Translations under genes and position numbers: made by a program
Part shown: positions 31,694 through 40,284 of the stretch, one piece after another
Layout: the number at the start of each line of letters is the position of its first letter
How positions within the stretch are numbered: position 1 is the stretch's first letter
Assembly (NCBI GenBank): GCA_029012445.1
Contig: JAQXMC010000036.1
Coordinates: forward strand, 1-44,448
Reading direction: 5' to 3'
DNA: 44,448 nt
DNA from: Oscillospiraceae bacterium
GTDB lineage: Bacteria > Bacillota > Clostridia > Oscillospirales > Acutalibacteraceae
The notes under the pieces: model-generated
Database searches by the model: none
The model's input: only the letters and a program-made list of their open reading frames with translations
What the model was told of the DNA's origin: nothing

Positions 31694-32080
31694 ATGACAG
31701 GTAAAGAAAGAGCAGCGTTTCGGGCAAAAGCAAATTCACTCGAGCCACTGTTTCAGGTCGGCAAGGGCGGAATGAGCGACGCGCTTGTCAAGCAAACGGA
31801 TGACGCGCTCAGAGCGAGAGAGCTTATCAAACTGAAGGTACTGCTTGATTCTTCTCCGGTGACGCCCCGTGAGGTTGCGGACGAGCTTTCGGAAAAGACA
31901 GACAGTGAGGTTATTCAGGTCATCGGCGGAGTTATCGTGCTTTACAGGGAAAATCCCGAGATAGCCGAAAAGCTGAAAGAAAAGGAAAAAGCGAAAAAGC
32001 TCGCCGCAAGAAACGCAAAGCTGAAAACGCTGAGAAAAAGCGGGCGAATTCACGCTATAAAAAATAAGGTGATAAAATGA
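31694..32080 (+). CDS. YhbY-type (CRM domain) RNA-binding protein
   Basis: This 128-residue protein begins with a CRM domain (about 1-95). It has the GKGGMSDALVKQ loop that contacts RNA, LIKLKVLLD and IQVIGGVIVLYR. YhbY proteins associate with pre-50S particles. After residue 98 a Lys/Arg-rich tail, rich in KAKKLAARNAK-like residues, adds about 30 residues beyond the usual length and may strengthen RNA binding. It ends as ATGA with nadD. The block yhbY-nadD-yqeK-rsfS is a common Firmicute arrangement. Confidence 0.92.
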   Translation: MTGKERAAFRAKANSLEPLFQVGKGGMSDALVKQTDDALRARELIKLKVLLDSSPVTPREVADELSEKTDSEVIQVIGGVIVLYRENPEIAEKLKEKEKAKKLAARNAKLKTLRKSGRIHAIKNKVIK

Positions 32081-33285
32081 AAATTGCCGTTTTCGGCGGC
32101 ACATTCAATCCGCCGCATAAGGGACACCTGAGAAACGCAGAGGAGTTTGCGGCCAGGCTCTCTCTTGACAAGATAATCGTGATCCCGACATTTATTCCTC
32201 CGCATAAAAGAGCGCAGATGCTTGCCGGCGGTGAGGACAGACTCGAAATGTGCAGACGGACATTCGTTTCGGATAAATATGAGATCAGCGATATGGAGCT
32301 CAAAAGACAGGGCAAAAGCTACTCATATGATACACTTTGCGAGGTGAAAAAGGAATATCCCGACAGCGAGCTTTATCTGATAATCGGCTCCGATATGCTT
32401 CTGACCTTTCATGAATGGTACCGCTATGAGGATATTCTGAAAATGTGCAGGCTCTGCGTTATGACGAGAGATAAAAGCGTCGGCGCTGATGAAATGAAAA
32501 GCTATGCCGGAAATATCCTTCATCTTGAAAGCAACGATATTGTCATTTCCGATCAGCCGGCGTTGGAAATTTCCTCAACGGATATCAGAAAGCTGATAAG
32601 ATCAAAAGGCGAAACAAATGATTTTCTAACAGACGGCGTGATTTCATATATCAGGGAGAAAAAGCTTTATTCGGAATATTCGGTCGGGGAACTCAAGGAG
32701 TTTCTCAGATCAAGACTGACAGAAAAAAGATATATCCACTCTCTCGGCGTTGCGGATACCGCTGAAAAGCTCGCCGAAAGATACGGCGTTGATAAAAACA
32801 GAGCGTATCTTGCCGGCCTTGTTCACGACATAACGAAGAACACGCCGGACGAAGAACAGTTGCAAATAATCGGGAACAGTGGTATAATGCTGACCTTGGA
32901 GGAAAGAAATAATCCTAAGCTATATCATGCTGTTTCGGGCAGCGCATATATCAAAGATGTTCTCGGCTTCACTGACAGCGAGATAATTTCCGCAGTCAGA
33001 TATCACACCACCGGAAAAGCCGGAATGACAACACTTGAAAAAATAATTTATATAGCCGATTTTGTCTCACCTGAGAGAGATTTCCCGGGTGTTGACTTCA
33101 TGAGGCAGCTCGCATTTGAGGACCTTGACAAGGCTTGCCTTTTTGCAGTCGATTTCTGCATACCCAATCTTGTCAAAACGAGATGCGTGCTTCATCCCGA
33201 CAGCGTGGGACTTTATAATGAGCTTATCATTAAACGAACGGAATACAGAAAGGAAGATGCAAATGACAGGCTTGGAATTAGCTAA
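32077..33285 (+). CDS. Fusion of nicotinate-nucleotide adenylyltransferase (NadD) and YqeK HD hydrolase
   Basis: This 402-residue fusion has residues 1-195 as NadD, with the nucleotidyltransferase motif GGTFNPPHKGH (6-16) and SSTDIRK near 167; NadD makes deamido-NAD from NaMN and ATP. Residues about 205-395 are a YqeK-type HD domain, which hydrolyses Ap4A symmetrically, with the metal-binding HD pair in GLVHDITK near 250 and RYHTTGK near 308. In Bacillus these are two adjacent genes. The frame shows no stop between them, so the fusion looks genuine. The start overlaps yhbY as ATGA. Confidence 0.93.
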   Translation: MKIAVFGGTFNPPHKGHLRNAEEFAARLSLDKIIVIPTFIPPHKRAQMLAGGEDRLEMCRRTFVSDKYEISDMELKRQGKSYSYDTLCEVKKEYPDSELYLIIGSDMLLTFHEWYRYEDILKMCRLCVMTRDKSVGADEMKSYAGNILHLESNDIVISDQPALEISSTDIRKLIRSKGETNDFLTDGVISYIREKKLYSEYSVGELKEFLRSRLTEKRYIHSLGVADTAEKLAERYGVDKNRAYLAGLVHDITKNTPDEEQLQIIGNSGIMLTLEERNNPKLYHAVSGSAYIKDVLGFTDSEIISAVRYHTTGKAGMTTLEKIIYIADFVSPERDFPGVDFMRQLAFEDLDKACLFAVDFCIPNLVKTRCVLHPDSVGLYNELIIKRTEYRKEDANDRLGIS

Positions 33286-33616
33286 GGCCGCCGTTAAAAT
33301 ACTCGACAAAAAGAAAGCGGTCGATATCGAAGTCATTGAAACAACGGAGCGCACTATCGTCAGCGATTATTTTGTTATCGCTAACGGCACTTCAAACACC
33401 CATGTCAAGGCTCTCGCCGATGAGGTCGAATTTGAGCTCGATAAGCTCGGCGTCAAGCCGCTTCATGTTGAGGGCAGAGCGACAGGCTGGATCCTGCTTG
33501 ACTATAACGAGGTTCTGATCCATATCTTCACTAAGGAAAGCAGAGACTACTATAATCTTGAAAGACTATGGAGCGACGCTAAGATAATTGATATCAGCGA
33601 TCTTATAACGGAGTGA
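33263..33616 (+). CDS. rsfS: Ribosomal silencing factor RsfS
   Basis: RsfS binds ribosomal protein L14 and blocks subunit joining under starvation. The 117-residue product has the family segments SDYFVIANGTSNTHVKAL (near 35-52), GRATGWILLDYNEVLIHIF and YYNLERLW. I chose ATG 33263, at normal distance from AAAGGAAG; an ATG at 33257 is only one base from that site. The start lies inside the last 23 bases of nadD-yqeK, implying coupled translation. leuS follows after 39 bases. Confidence 0.95.
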   Translation: MTGLELAKAAVKILDKKKAVDIEVIETTERTIVSDYFVIANGTSNTHVKALADEVEFELDKLGVKPLHVEGRATGWILLDYNEVLIHIFTKESRDYYNLERLWSDAKIIDISDLITE

Positions 33617-33655
33617 TCCTCCGACTCAATCCGTAATCGAAAGGAATAATACAGA

Positions 33656-36061
33656 ATGAAATACGATTTTAAAGCAACGGAAGCAAAATGGCAGAAAAAG
33701 TGGGAGGAAACGGGCGTTTTCAAGGCTAAGGACGACTTCGACAAGCCTAAATTCTATGCGCTGGTCGAGTTCCCTTATCCCTCCGGCGCAGGTATGCATG
33801 TCGGTCACATCAAGGCTTATTCCGGCCTTGAGGTTATTTCAAGAAAGAGAAGAATGCAGGGCTACAATGTTCTGTTCCCGATAGGCTTCGACGCTTACGG
33901 ACTTCCGACGGAAAACTACGCAATAAAGACCGGTATCCACCCAAGACAGGTCACGGATATGAATATCAGCAAGTTCACATCCCAGCTCAAAAAGGTTGGC
34001 TTCTCCTTCGACTGGGACAGAGTTATCGACACAACTCAGGAGGACTACTATAAGTGGACTCAGTGGATATTCCTGAAAATGTTTGAACACGGTCTTGCTT
34101 TCAGAGATAAGACGCTTGTCAACTATTGCCCGTCCTGCAAGGTTGTTCTTTCAAACGAGGATTCTCAGGGCGGCAGATGCGATATCTGTCACAGTGAGAT
34201 TGTTCAGAAGTCGAAAGATGTCTGGTACCTCAGAATCACCGAGTATGCCGACAAGTTGCTCGAAGGGCTTGACAGAGTCGATTATCTGCCGAACATCAAG
34301 CTTCAGCAGAAAAACTGGATCGGCAAGTCAACGGGAGCTTTCGTCAACTTCCCCGTCAAGGGCACCGACGAGCAGCTCAGAATATACACTACCAGACCGG
34401 ACACCCTGTTCGGCGTCACCTTCATGGTCATGGCTCCCGAGCATCCGCTTCTGGATAAATACAGAGACAAGCTCAAAAATACAGATGAAATTGACTCATA
34501 TAAGACAGAATGTGCCAAAAAGACTGAGTTTGAAAGAACTCAGCTCGTCAAGGACAAAACCGGCGTAAAGTTAGACGGCCTGACTGCGATAAACCCCGTC
34601 AACGGCAAGGAGATTCCCATATATATTTCGGACTATGTCATGATGGGCTACGGCACAGGCGCCATAATGGCTGTTCCCGCTCACGATCAGCGAGACTATG
34701 AATTTGCGAAGAAATTCGGAATCGACATAATCGAGGTCATCAAGGGCGGAGACATAAGCAAGGAAGCTTACACCGGCGACGGTGAGATGGTCAATTCCGG
34801 CTTTCTTAACGGAATGACGAAGAAGAAGGATTCCATCGAAAAGATGATCGAATTCTTGTCAGAGAAGGGAATAGGCGAAAAAGGCGTTCAGTATAAGATG
34901 AAGGACTGGGCGTTCAACCGTCAGCGTTACTGGGGCGAGCCGATTCCGATAGTTTATTGCGAAAAATGCGGAATGGTTCCCGTTCCTTATGATCAGCTGC
35001 CTCTGAAGCTGCCTCCCGTCAAAGACTTCAAGCCCGGAACGGACGGCGAAAGCCCGCTGGCAAAGATAGACAGCTTTGTCAACTGCACCTGCCCCAAGTG
35101 CGGCGGCAAGGCGAGAAGAGAGACAGACACCATGCCGCAGTGGGCCGGTTCATCGTGGTATTTTCTCAGATACACCGATCCGCATAACGACAAAGCGTTC
35201 GCTGATTTTGACAAGCTCAAATACTGGCTTCCCGTTGACTGGTATAACGGCGGAATGGAGCATGTTACCCGCCATGTTATTTATTCGCGCTTCTGGCATA
35301 AATTCCTCTATGATATCGGCGCAGTTCCGTGCGACGAGCCTTACGCCAAGAGAACGGCTCAGGGTTTGATCCTCGGGCCCGACGGTGATAAGATGAGCAA
35401 GTCCAAGGGCAATGTCGTCGATCCAAACGAGGTCGTTGACGCTTACGGCGCAGATGTACTTCGCACCTATGTGCTTTTCATGGGCGACTACGAAAAGGCC
35501 GCGCCGTGGAGCGAAAACAGCGTCAAGGGCTGCAAGAGATTTATCGACAGAGTTTGGAATCTGAACGAAATCGTCACAGATTCCGACGAGTATTCGCCTG
35601 AGCTTGAGATACCGTTCAACAAGACGATCAAAAAGGTTTCGGAAGATATAGAAGCCATGAAATTCAACACGGCCATAGCCGCGCTGATGACTCTGCTCAA
35701 CAAGATATACGATCACGGCTCTATAACAAGAAAAGAGCTTGGCGCCTATCTGACGGTTCTCAATCCGTTCGCACCTCACATTACCGAAGAGATGTGGGAG
35801 CGGAACGGCTTCAGCGGAATGCTCGCCGACGGCAAGTGGGCTGAGTGGGACGAAAGCAAGTGCGTTGACGAGATGATTGAGATTGCCGCTCAGATCAACG
35901 GAAAGGTCAAGGCGAGATTCACCGTGCCGGCGGATATAGAACAGTCGGAGGTCATCGAGCTTGTCAAAAAAGATGAGAAGATCGCGGCTTTGACAGAGGG
36001 CAAAACGATAGTCAGGGAGCTTTATGTCAAGGGCAAGCTTGTGAACATAGTTGTTAAATAA
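33656..36061 (+). CDS. leuS: Leucyl-tRNA synthetase
   Basis: LeuRS charges tRNA-Leu. The 801-residue class I synthetase has the HIGH-type motif HVGH at 48-51. The CP1 editing domain carries TTRPDTLFG (near 244) and the GTGAIMAVPAHDQRD block. The zinc-like cysteines (CPSCK...CDICH, CEKCG and CPKCG) are present, and KMSKS is near 579-583 with NVVDP after it. Length is at the short end for bacterial LeuRS. GAAAGGAAT precedes the ATG. No T-box leader is visible in the 39 bases before it. A weak AAAGTT/AACTTT hairpin with T-run (36061-36087) may terminate it. Confidence 0.98.
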   Translation: MKYDFKATEAKWQKKWEETGVFKAKDDFDKPKFYALVEFPYPSGAGMHVGHIKAYSGLEVISRKRRMQGYNVLFPIGFDAYGLPTENYAIKTGIHPRQVTDMNISKFTSQLKKVGFSFDWDRVIDTTQEDYYKWTQWIFLKMFEHGLAFRDKTLVNYCPSCKVVLSNEDSQGGRCDICHSEIVQKSKDVWYLRITEYADKLLEGLDRVDYLPNIKLQQKNWIGKSTGAFVNFPVKGTDEQLRIYTTRPDTLFGVTFMVMAPEHPLLDKYRDKLKNTDEIDSYKTECAKKTEFERTQLVKDKTGVKLDGLTAINPVNGKEIPIYISDYVMMGYGTGAIMAVPAHDQRDYEFAKKFGIDIIEVIKGGDISKEAYTGDGEMVNSGFLNGMTKKKDSIEKMIEFLSEKGIGEKGVQYKMKDWAFNRQRYWGEPIPIVYCEKCGMVPVPYDQLPLKLPPVKDFKPGTDGESPLAKIDSFVNCTCPKCGGKARRETDTMPQWAGSSWYFLRYTDPHNDKAFADFDKLKYWLPVDWYNGGMEHVTRHVIYSRFWHKFLYDIGAVPCDEPYAKRTAQGLILGPDGDKMSKSKGNVVDPNEVVDAYGADVLRTYVLFMGDYEKAAPWSENSVKGCKRFIDRVWNLNEIVTDSDEYSPELEIPFNKTIKKVSEDIEAMKFNTAIAALMTLLNKIYDHGSITRKELGAYLTVLNPFAPHITEEMWERNGFSGMLADGKWAEWDESKCVDEMIEIAAQINGKVKARFTVPADIEQSEVIELVKKDEKIAALTEGKTIVRELYVKGKLVNIVVK

Positions 36062-36111
36062 AAGTTCAATCTTTTGTTTCAACTTTTTATTAAAATACAC
36101 CTTTTTGAGTA

Positions 36112-36140
36112 TTGACAATTATTTTACTAAGTTGTATAAT
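36112..36140 (+). promoter_or_regulatory. Consensus promoter of rpsU
   Basis: TTGACA (36112-36117), 17-base spacer, TATAAT (36135-36140), full consensus. Transcription should start near 36147. Confidence 0.9.
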
Positions 36141-36157
36141 ATCACAGTATCCTTATA

Positions 36158-36187
36158 GGAGAGAGACGGAAAGCAGCGTCTCTCTCC
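36158..36187 (+). promoter_or_regulatory. Perfect 11-bp hairpin in the rpsU leader
   Basis: GGAGAGAGACG (36158-36168) pairs with CGTCTCTCTCC (36177-36187) around the loop GAAAGCAG. It lies near the transcript 5' end and about 50 bases before the start codon. It has no T-run, so it is not a terminator. It could protect the mRNA or bind a ribosomal protein. Confidence 0.6.
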
Positions 36188-36238
36188 TTGAAAGATTGGA
36201 AATTTACCCCTGCTAAACAGGCGGAGGGAGGGAAATAA

Positions 36239-36415
36239 ATGAGTCAGGTTAAGGTTAAAGAAAATGAATCTTTAGACAGCGCTCTCAGGCGTTTTAAGAG
36301 ACAGACTTCAAGAGACGGTATCATTCAGGAGGTCCGCAAGAGAGAGCACTATGAAAAGCCTTCAGTTGCAAGGAAGAAAAAATCCGAGGCTGCTCGTAAG
36401 CGCAAGTACAAGTAA
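36239..36415 (+). CDS. rpsU: 30S ribosomal protein S21
   Basis: This 58-residue basic protein has the S21 signature: [18 protein letters not shown] at the start, a central REHYEKPS segment and a Lys/Arg-rich end ([15 protein letters not shown]). S21 helps the 30S subunit engage mRNA. A strong GGAGGGAGG site precedes the ATG. It has its own promoter, leader hairpin and terminator. Confidence 0.98.
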   Translation: MSQVKVKENESLDSALRRFKRQTSRDGIIQEVRKREHYEKPSVARKKKSEAARKRKYK

Positions 36416-36423
36416 GAGAAGAG

Positions 36424-36446
36424 AAGCAGGCGCAAGCCTGCTTTTT
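36424..36446 (+). terminator. Terminator after rpsU
   Basis: GCAGGC-GCAA-GCCTGC (36426-36441) is preceded by AA and followed by TTTTTATT. It lies between rpsU and the yqeG-type gene. The distance to the yqeG start is only 25 bases, so that gene probably depends on read-through. Confidence 0.88.
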
Positions 36447-36470
36447 ATTCTGCGATCGAAAGGTAAAACT

Positions 36471-37010
36471 ATGAAAACGGATATTGATCTGATACCCATG
36501 TATCATTATGACAGAATTGAGAGCATCACGATTGACGATATAAAATCGTGGGGTGTCAAAGCGGTCGCCGTTGATATTGACAATACCCTGTGCTACGACG
36601 CAACAAAGCGCTTCATAGGCAATTCAAAAAAGTGGGTTGAGAATATCAGAAAAAGCGGAATACCGGTGATTATCGTTTCAAATGCGAGAAAGTCCCGCGC
36701 GCTGAAGATCGCCGGAACGCTCGGCATTCCCTGCGTACCGATCGGCGGAAAGCCAAAAAGCGAGCCTTTTTTCACAGCTGCCGATATGCTTAATGTCGGA
36801 ATCAGCGAAATTGCCTTCATCGGGGATCAGATTTTTTCAGATGTCAAAGGAGCGAACAAGGCCGGCGCCGTTTCGGTCTATGTTGAACCGCCGGCTAAGG
36901 AAATAGTCTTTTATTTCTTTTACAGATATAGAAGATATAAGGAGCGGCCGGTGATAAAAAGGATGCTTGAGCTTGAGCGAAGCTCGGGCGAAGAACATAA
37001 GGTCAGATAA
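36471..37010 (+). CDS. yqeG: YqeG-family HAD phosphatase (class IIIA)
   Basis: This 179-residue HAD-superfamily protein opens with LIPMYHYDRI. The nucleophile motif DIDNTL has D35 and D37, motif II is VSNA, motif III is around GGKPKSEPF, and the acidic motif is GDQIFSDVKGAN. The family is related to phosphatidylglycerophosphate phosphatase GEP4, but the substrate in bacteria is not firmly known. ATG 36471 follows CGAAAGGTAA. An in-frame extension upstream would run through the rpsU end and its terminator and is not real. An M24 peptidase gene follows after 12 bases. Confidence 0.9.
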   Translation: MKTDIDLIPMYHYDRIESITIDDIKSWGVKAVAVDIDNTLCYDATKRFIGNSKKWVENIRKSGIPVIIVSNARKSRALKIAGTLGIPCVPIGGKPKSEPFFTAADMLNVGISEIAFIGDQIFSDVKGANKAGAVSVYVEPPAKEIVFYFFYRYRRYKERPVIKRMLELERSSGEEHKVR

Positions 37011-37022
37011 GGAGAGACGGAC

Positions 37023-38093
37023 ATGAACACACAAAAGCTTAAAGATTTTCTCAAAGACAAGGACTTCGCCGCGCTGATAGTCAGCGAAGAAAACAGAAGA
37101 TATTTCACCTCTTTCCCGTCAACGGACGGTTTTCTGCTTGTGACGGGCGAAAAGTCGATATTTTTCACAGACAGCAGATATATTGAAGCCGCCGAGGCTC
37201 AGTGCAGAGAATGTGACGAGGTACTTCTTTTCAATACGCTCAAAAAGAGCATCGCTCCGGTCATTGAGCGCCTCGGAGTGAAAAAAATAGCCGTTGAAGC
37301 GGGCAGAATGACGCTCGCCCAGCTGGCAATGACAGCTTCCGGCCTTGATGTTGAATTTGTCACAGACAGCACTCTCGATAACGCTGTCGATTCGATCAGA
37401 ATAGTGAAAAACGAAGAGGAGATCGACCTTGTCATCAAGGCTCAGCGAATAGCCGAAAAAGCCTTTGAGCATATGCTCAGATTCATCAAATGCGGAATGA
37501 CCGAAAGAGAGATCGGCCTGGAGCTTGATTATTTCATGCTCAGAAACTCAGCGGAGGCTCTTTCATTTGAAACGATCGCCGTCAGCGGCGAGAAGACCTC
37601 AATGCCTCACGGCGTGCCCGGCGACAGAAAAATAAAGGCGGGCGACTTTATCACACTGGACTACGGCGCAGTTGTCGGCGGCTATCACAGCGACATGACG
37701 CGTACGATTGCAGTCGGCTTCGCAACGGACGAGATGCGCTCGGTCTATGAAACCGTTCTCAAGGCTCAGAACGCCGGGTTTGCGGCAATGCGCCCGGGTG
37801 CGGCTTGCAGCGATGTCGATAAGGCAGCAAGAGATGTGATAAAAGATGCCGGCTTCGGTAAATATTTCGGCCACGGCCTCGGTCACGGCGTCGGAGTTGA
37901 GATCCATGAGGAGCCGAGAGTTTCCCCGGCAGGCAAGAAGATCCTTGAGCCGGGTTATCTGATCACCAACGAGCCGGGCATATATATCCCCGGAAAGTTC
38001 GGCGTCAGAATAGAAGATATGGCTTTCATAACACCCGACGGTTACAGAAATCTGACGGAGTGCCCGAAAGAGCTTATTATAATTGATGGCTGA
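37023..38093 (+). CDS. M24-family aminopeptidase (Xaa-Pro peptidase type)
   Basis: This 356-residue metallopeptidase has a creatinase-like N-domain (about 1-125) followed by the pita-bread catalytic domain. Expected metal ligands are the two Asp in LDYGAVVGGYHSDMTR, the His in GHGLGHGVGVEIHE, the Glu in TNEPGIYIP and the Glu in RIEDM. It would remove N-terminal residues preceding proline from peptides. AAGGAGAG precedes the ATG. It follows yqeG closely, and a strong terminator lies 43 bases after its stop. Confidence 0.94.
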   Translation: MNTQKLKDFLKDKDFAALIVSEENRRYFTSFPSTDGFLLVTGEKSIFFTDSRYIEAAEAQCRECDEVLLFNTLKKSIAPVIERLGVKKIAVEAGRMTLAQLAMTASGLDVEFVTDSTLDNAVDSIRIVKNEEEIDLVIKAQRIAEKAFEHMLRFIKCGMTEREIGLELDYFMLRNSAEALSFETIAVSGEKTSMPHGVPGDRKIKAGDFITLDYGAVVGGYHSDMTRTIAVGFATDEMRSVYETVLKAQNAGFAAMRPGAACSDVDKAARDVIKDAGFGKYFGHGLGHGVGVEIHEEPRVSPAGKKILEPGYLITNEPGIYIPGKFGVRIEDMAFITPDGYRNLTECPKELIIIDG

Positions 38094-38136
38094 ACCGGCA
38101 GATAATAATACGGGCGAGATAAGCTGCAAAAGAAAC

Positions 38137-38170
38137 AAAAGCGTCGCCTGAGCTGAAGGCGGCGCTTTTT
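38137..38170 (+). terminator. Terminator after the M24 peptidase gene
   Basis: AAAAGCGTCGCCT (38137-38149) pairs with AGGCGGCGCTTTT (38157-38169), with one T-G wobble; the T-run extends to 38170. Confidence 0.9.
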
Positions 38171-38258
38171 ATGCGTTCGGATATTTCAGTGCGGCTTAAC
38201 AGCCGGTCACTGCCGCCGCAGTGAAGCTATTGCAGCGGTTATATCAGGAGGGTTCGCA

Positions 38259-39515
38259 ATGCAGCTTTATGAAAATAAAACCACCCCAGAACAGGCTATG
38301 CTTATCAGCGTTGACACGGGCGACTTTGACGCCGAGGTTTCGATAAACGAGCTTGAGGAGCTCGCCGAAACGGCGGGAGCCGAAGTTGTGGCTAAGATCA
38401 TTCAGAAAAAGGAGCGGCCGGAGGCGGCGACCTTCGTCGGCAGGGGAAAGCTCAGTGAAATAATGGGCTTTATCTCGGAAAACGAGGTCGATCTGTTGAT
38501 TTTTGACAGCGAACTCACACCGTCTCAACAGAGAAATCTCGAGACGCTGACCGGGAAAAGAGTGATCGACAGAACAACGCTGATTCTTGATATCTTTGCC
38601 GCCAGAGCAAGGTCGGGCGAGGGCAAGCTGCAAGTCGAGCTTGCCCAGCTGAAATACGCCTTACCCAGGCTCGGCGGAAAAGGAACCGAGATGTCAAGAC
38701 TCGGCGGAGGAATAGGAACAAGAGGCCCCGGCGAAACAAAGCTTGAAAGCGATAAAAGGCATATAAGACGGAGAATACAGGTCCTTGAGCAGGAGCTTAA
38801 AGAAGTTGAAAAAAGAAGGGACCGTCACAGACAGCGCCGGGAGAAGGACGGCGTTCAGACGGTCGCAATAGTCGGTTACACCAATGCGGGCAAAAGCACC
38901 CTGATGAATTGCCTGACCGATGCGGGAGTGCTTGCCGAAAACAAGCTTTTTGCGACTCTCGATCCGACCTCAAGAGCGCTGACTCTGCCGGACGGCAGAA
39001 CGGTAATGCTGATTGACACGGTCGGACTTGTCAGGCGGCTTCCGCATAATCTCGTTGAAGCTTTCAAATCCACGCTTGAAGAAGCGAGCAGCGCAACTAT
39101 CATATTGAATGTCTGCGACGCAAGCGACGAAAACTGCAGCGAGCATCTTGAGGTCACGAGAAAGCTGCTTGAAGAGCTCGGCTGTATTGGCAAACCGATA
39201 ATTTCTGTCATGAATAAATGCGACCTCATCGGCGATGTTTATTCTCTCCCGACATTCGGAAAGACCGTTATGATATCCGCTCTTGAGGGCAGGGGAATAG
39301 ACGCTCTGCTCAACGAGATAGTCGCCCAGCTGCCGCCGACAAGAAGAAAAGCGGAACTGCTGATCCCGTTTTCAAGCGGCGGCATTGCAGCTAAGATCCG
39401 TCACGACGGCGCTGTCTATGAGGAGGAATATACCGAAAACGGTCTCAGAATGGTCGTGACGGTCGATATAGATGTTCTGGAAAAATATAAAGACTGGGTG
39501 ATTAAAATATTCTGA
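38259..39515 (+). CDS. hflX: GTPase HflX
   Basis: HflX is a ribosome-associated GTPase that splits stalled 70S ribosomes. The 418-residue product has the N-terminal domain with GRGKLSEI, a helical middle with RLGGGIGTRGPGETKLE, G1 GYTNAGKST near 206, G3 DTVGLV and G4 NKCD. Length and order are standard. AGGAGGG precedes the ATG. Between the previous terminator and the gene there is a CACTGC-CGCC-GCAGTG hairpin (38208-38223) but no clear promoter. The gene converges with the minus-strand DUF4830-like gene, with only 3 bases between stops and no terminator in the gap. Confidence 0.96.
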   Translation: MQLYENKTTPEQAMLISVDTGDFDAEVSINELEELAETAGAEVVAKIIQKKERPEAATFVGRGKLSEIMGFISENEVDLLIFDSELTPSQQRNLETLTGKRVIDRTTLILDIFAARARSGEGKLQVELAQLKYALPRLGGKGTEMSRLGGGIGTRGPGETKLESDKRHIRRRIQVLEQELKEVEKRRDRHRQRREKDGVQTVAIVGYTNAGKSTLMNCLTDAGVLAENKLFATLDPTSRALTLPDGRTVMLIDTVGLVRRLPHNLVEAFKSTLEEASSATIILNVCDASDENCSEHLEVTRKLLEELGCIGKPIISVMNKCDLIGDVYSLPTFGKTVMISALEGRGIDALLNEIVAQLPPTRRKAELLIPFSSGGIAAKIRHDGAVYEEEYTENGLRMVVTVDIDVLEKYKDWVIKIF

Positions 39516-39518
39516 GCG

Positions 39519-40136
39519 TCAGCCGGTTGTTGCCTCTTGAGCAAGACTTGGAGCCGATGTGCTTTCGGCGGCGCTTTGAGAGTTCGAAACAGGCTCACTT
39601 GAGACAGAATTTGCGGATTTGGTTTCGCCCTGCGACTTTTGCTCCTCAGGGAAAGTGAAGGTGTGCATAAAGCCGTCAAGCTCGATATTGCATATGTCTC
39701 CGCCGATGACCACACCGTTATAAACAAGCAGGTTGGCTCTTATGATTCCGTCGGAATTTTCAAACGACGGATAATTTTTGATTTCATATGTCCACTTTTT
39801 AACCCGCATACCCTTATATTTTGAAAGGTCAAGATTTTGTTCTTTCTGCAGCTCGTTATATTTTTCATATGTGCTGTCAAATTCCTCCGGAATTATGACC
39901 TCAGTCACCTCGATCGGATCCTCGGTCACCTCCCAGCCGAACTGGGAGAGAAAGGCGAGCCTTTCATTGTTGTCGCCCGCTTTCATGCTGATTCCGTTTT
40001 TGACCGCAGTGTTATCACTGCTGTTTTTTCCTTTGCCGGAGATCATGAAGAAAACGCCGACGATAATTGTTATCGCGAGCAGAGCGACTATGATTATTTT
40101 TTTGATATTATCTCTTTTTAATGAAACGACAAACAT
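39519..40136 (-). CDS. Membrane-anchored protein with a probable DUF4830 domain
   Basis: This 205-residue protein has a short basic N-terminus, one membrane segment (about 12-32), and an extracytoplasmic domain from about 52 to 165. The segments LAFLSQFGWEV, PEEFDSTYEKYN and KGMRVKKWTYEIKNYP match my memory of DUF4830. A Ser/Ala/Gln-rich tail of about 35 residues follows. The function of the family is unknown. I chose ATG 40136, preceded by AGGTGAT; an in-frame TTG at 40151 is less likely. It stands alone on the minus strand. Expression may be linked to the divergent GH13 gene, 148 bases away. Confidence 0.75.
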   Translation of the reverse strand: MFVVSLKRDNIKKIIIVALLAITIIVGVFFMISGKGKNSSDNTAVKNGISMKAGDNNERLAFLSQFGWEVTEDPIEVTEVIIPEEFDSTYEKYNELQKEQNLDLSKYKGMRVKKWTYEIKNYPSFENSDGIIRANLLVYNGVVIGGDICNIELDGFMHTFTFPEEQKSQGETKSANSVSSEPVSNSQSAAESTSAPSLAQEATTG

Positions 40137-40284
40137 TGATATCACCTGCAATATGAGAATAAGTTACTAAATATATATTTGAAATTTCAAAGGATTATAC
40201 TTCAATTTGCCCCGTGGCTTCAAAACATATAGTCCGGCGGCAGACGCAGATAGGTGAAACGAACGGAAAGGAAGATTCTGCCGT
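40137..40284. other. Divergent intergenic region with a 14-bp palindrome
   Basis: TTTGAAATTTCAAA at 40178-40191 is a perfect palindrome between the divergent DUF4830-like and GH13 genes. It could be an operator. The TATACT at 40196-40201 lacks a clear -35 partner. CGGAAAGGAAG near 40264 serves as the ribosome site of the GH13 gene. Confidence 0.4.

Noticed and set aside
33617..33655. T-box or other leader before leuS
   Set aside because: Only 39 bases separate rsfS and leuS, with no specifier hairpin or T-box sequence.
35150..36118. 322-codon minus-strand frame opposite leuS
   Set aside because: The sense strand encodes unmistakable LeuRS motifs. The antisense frame has no domain and reflects codon-use bias.
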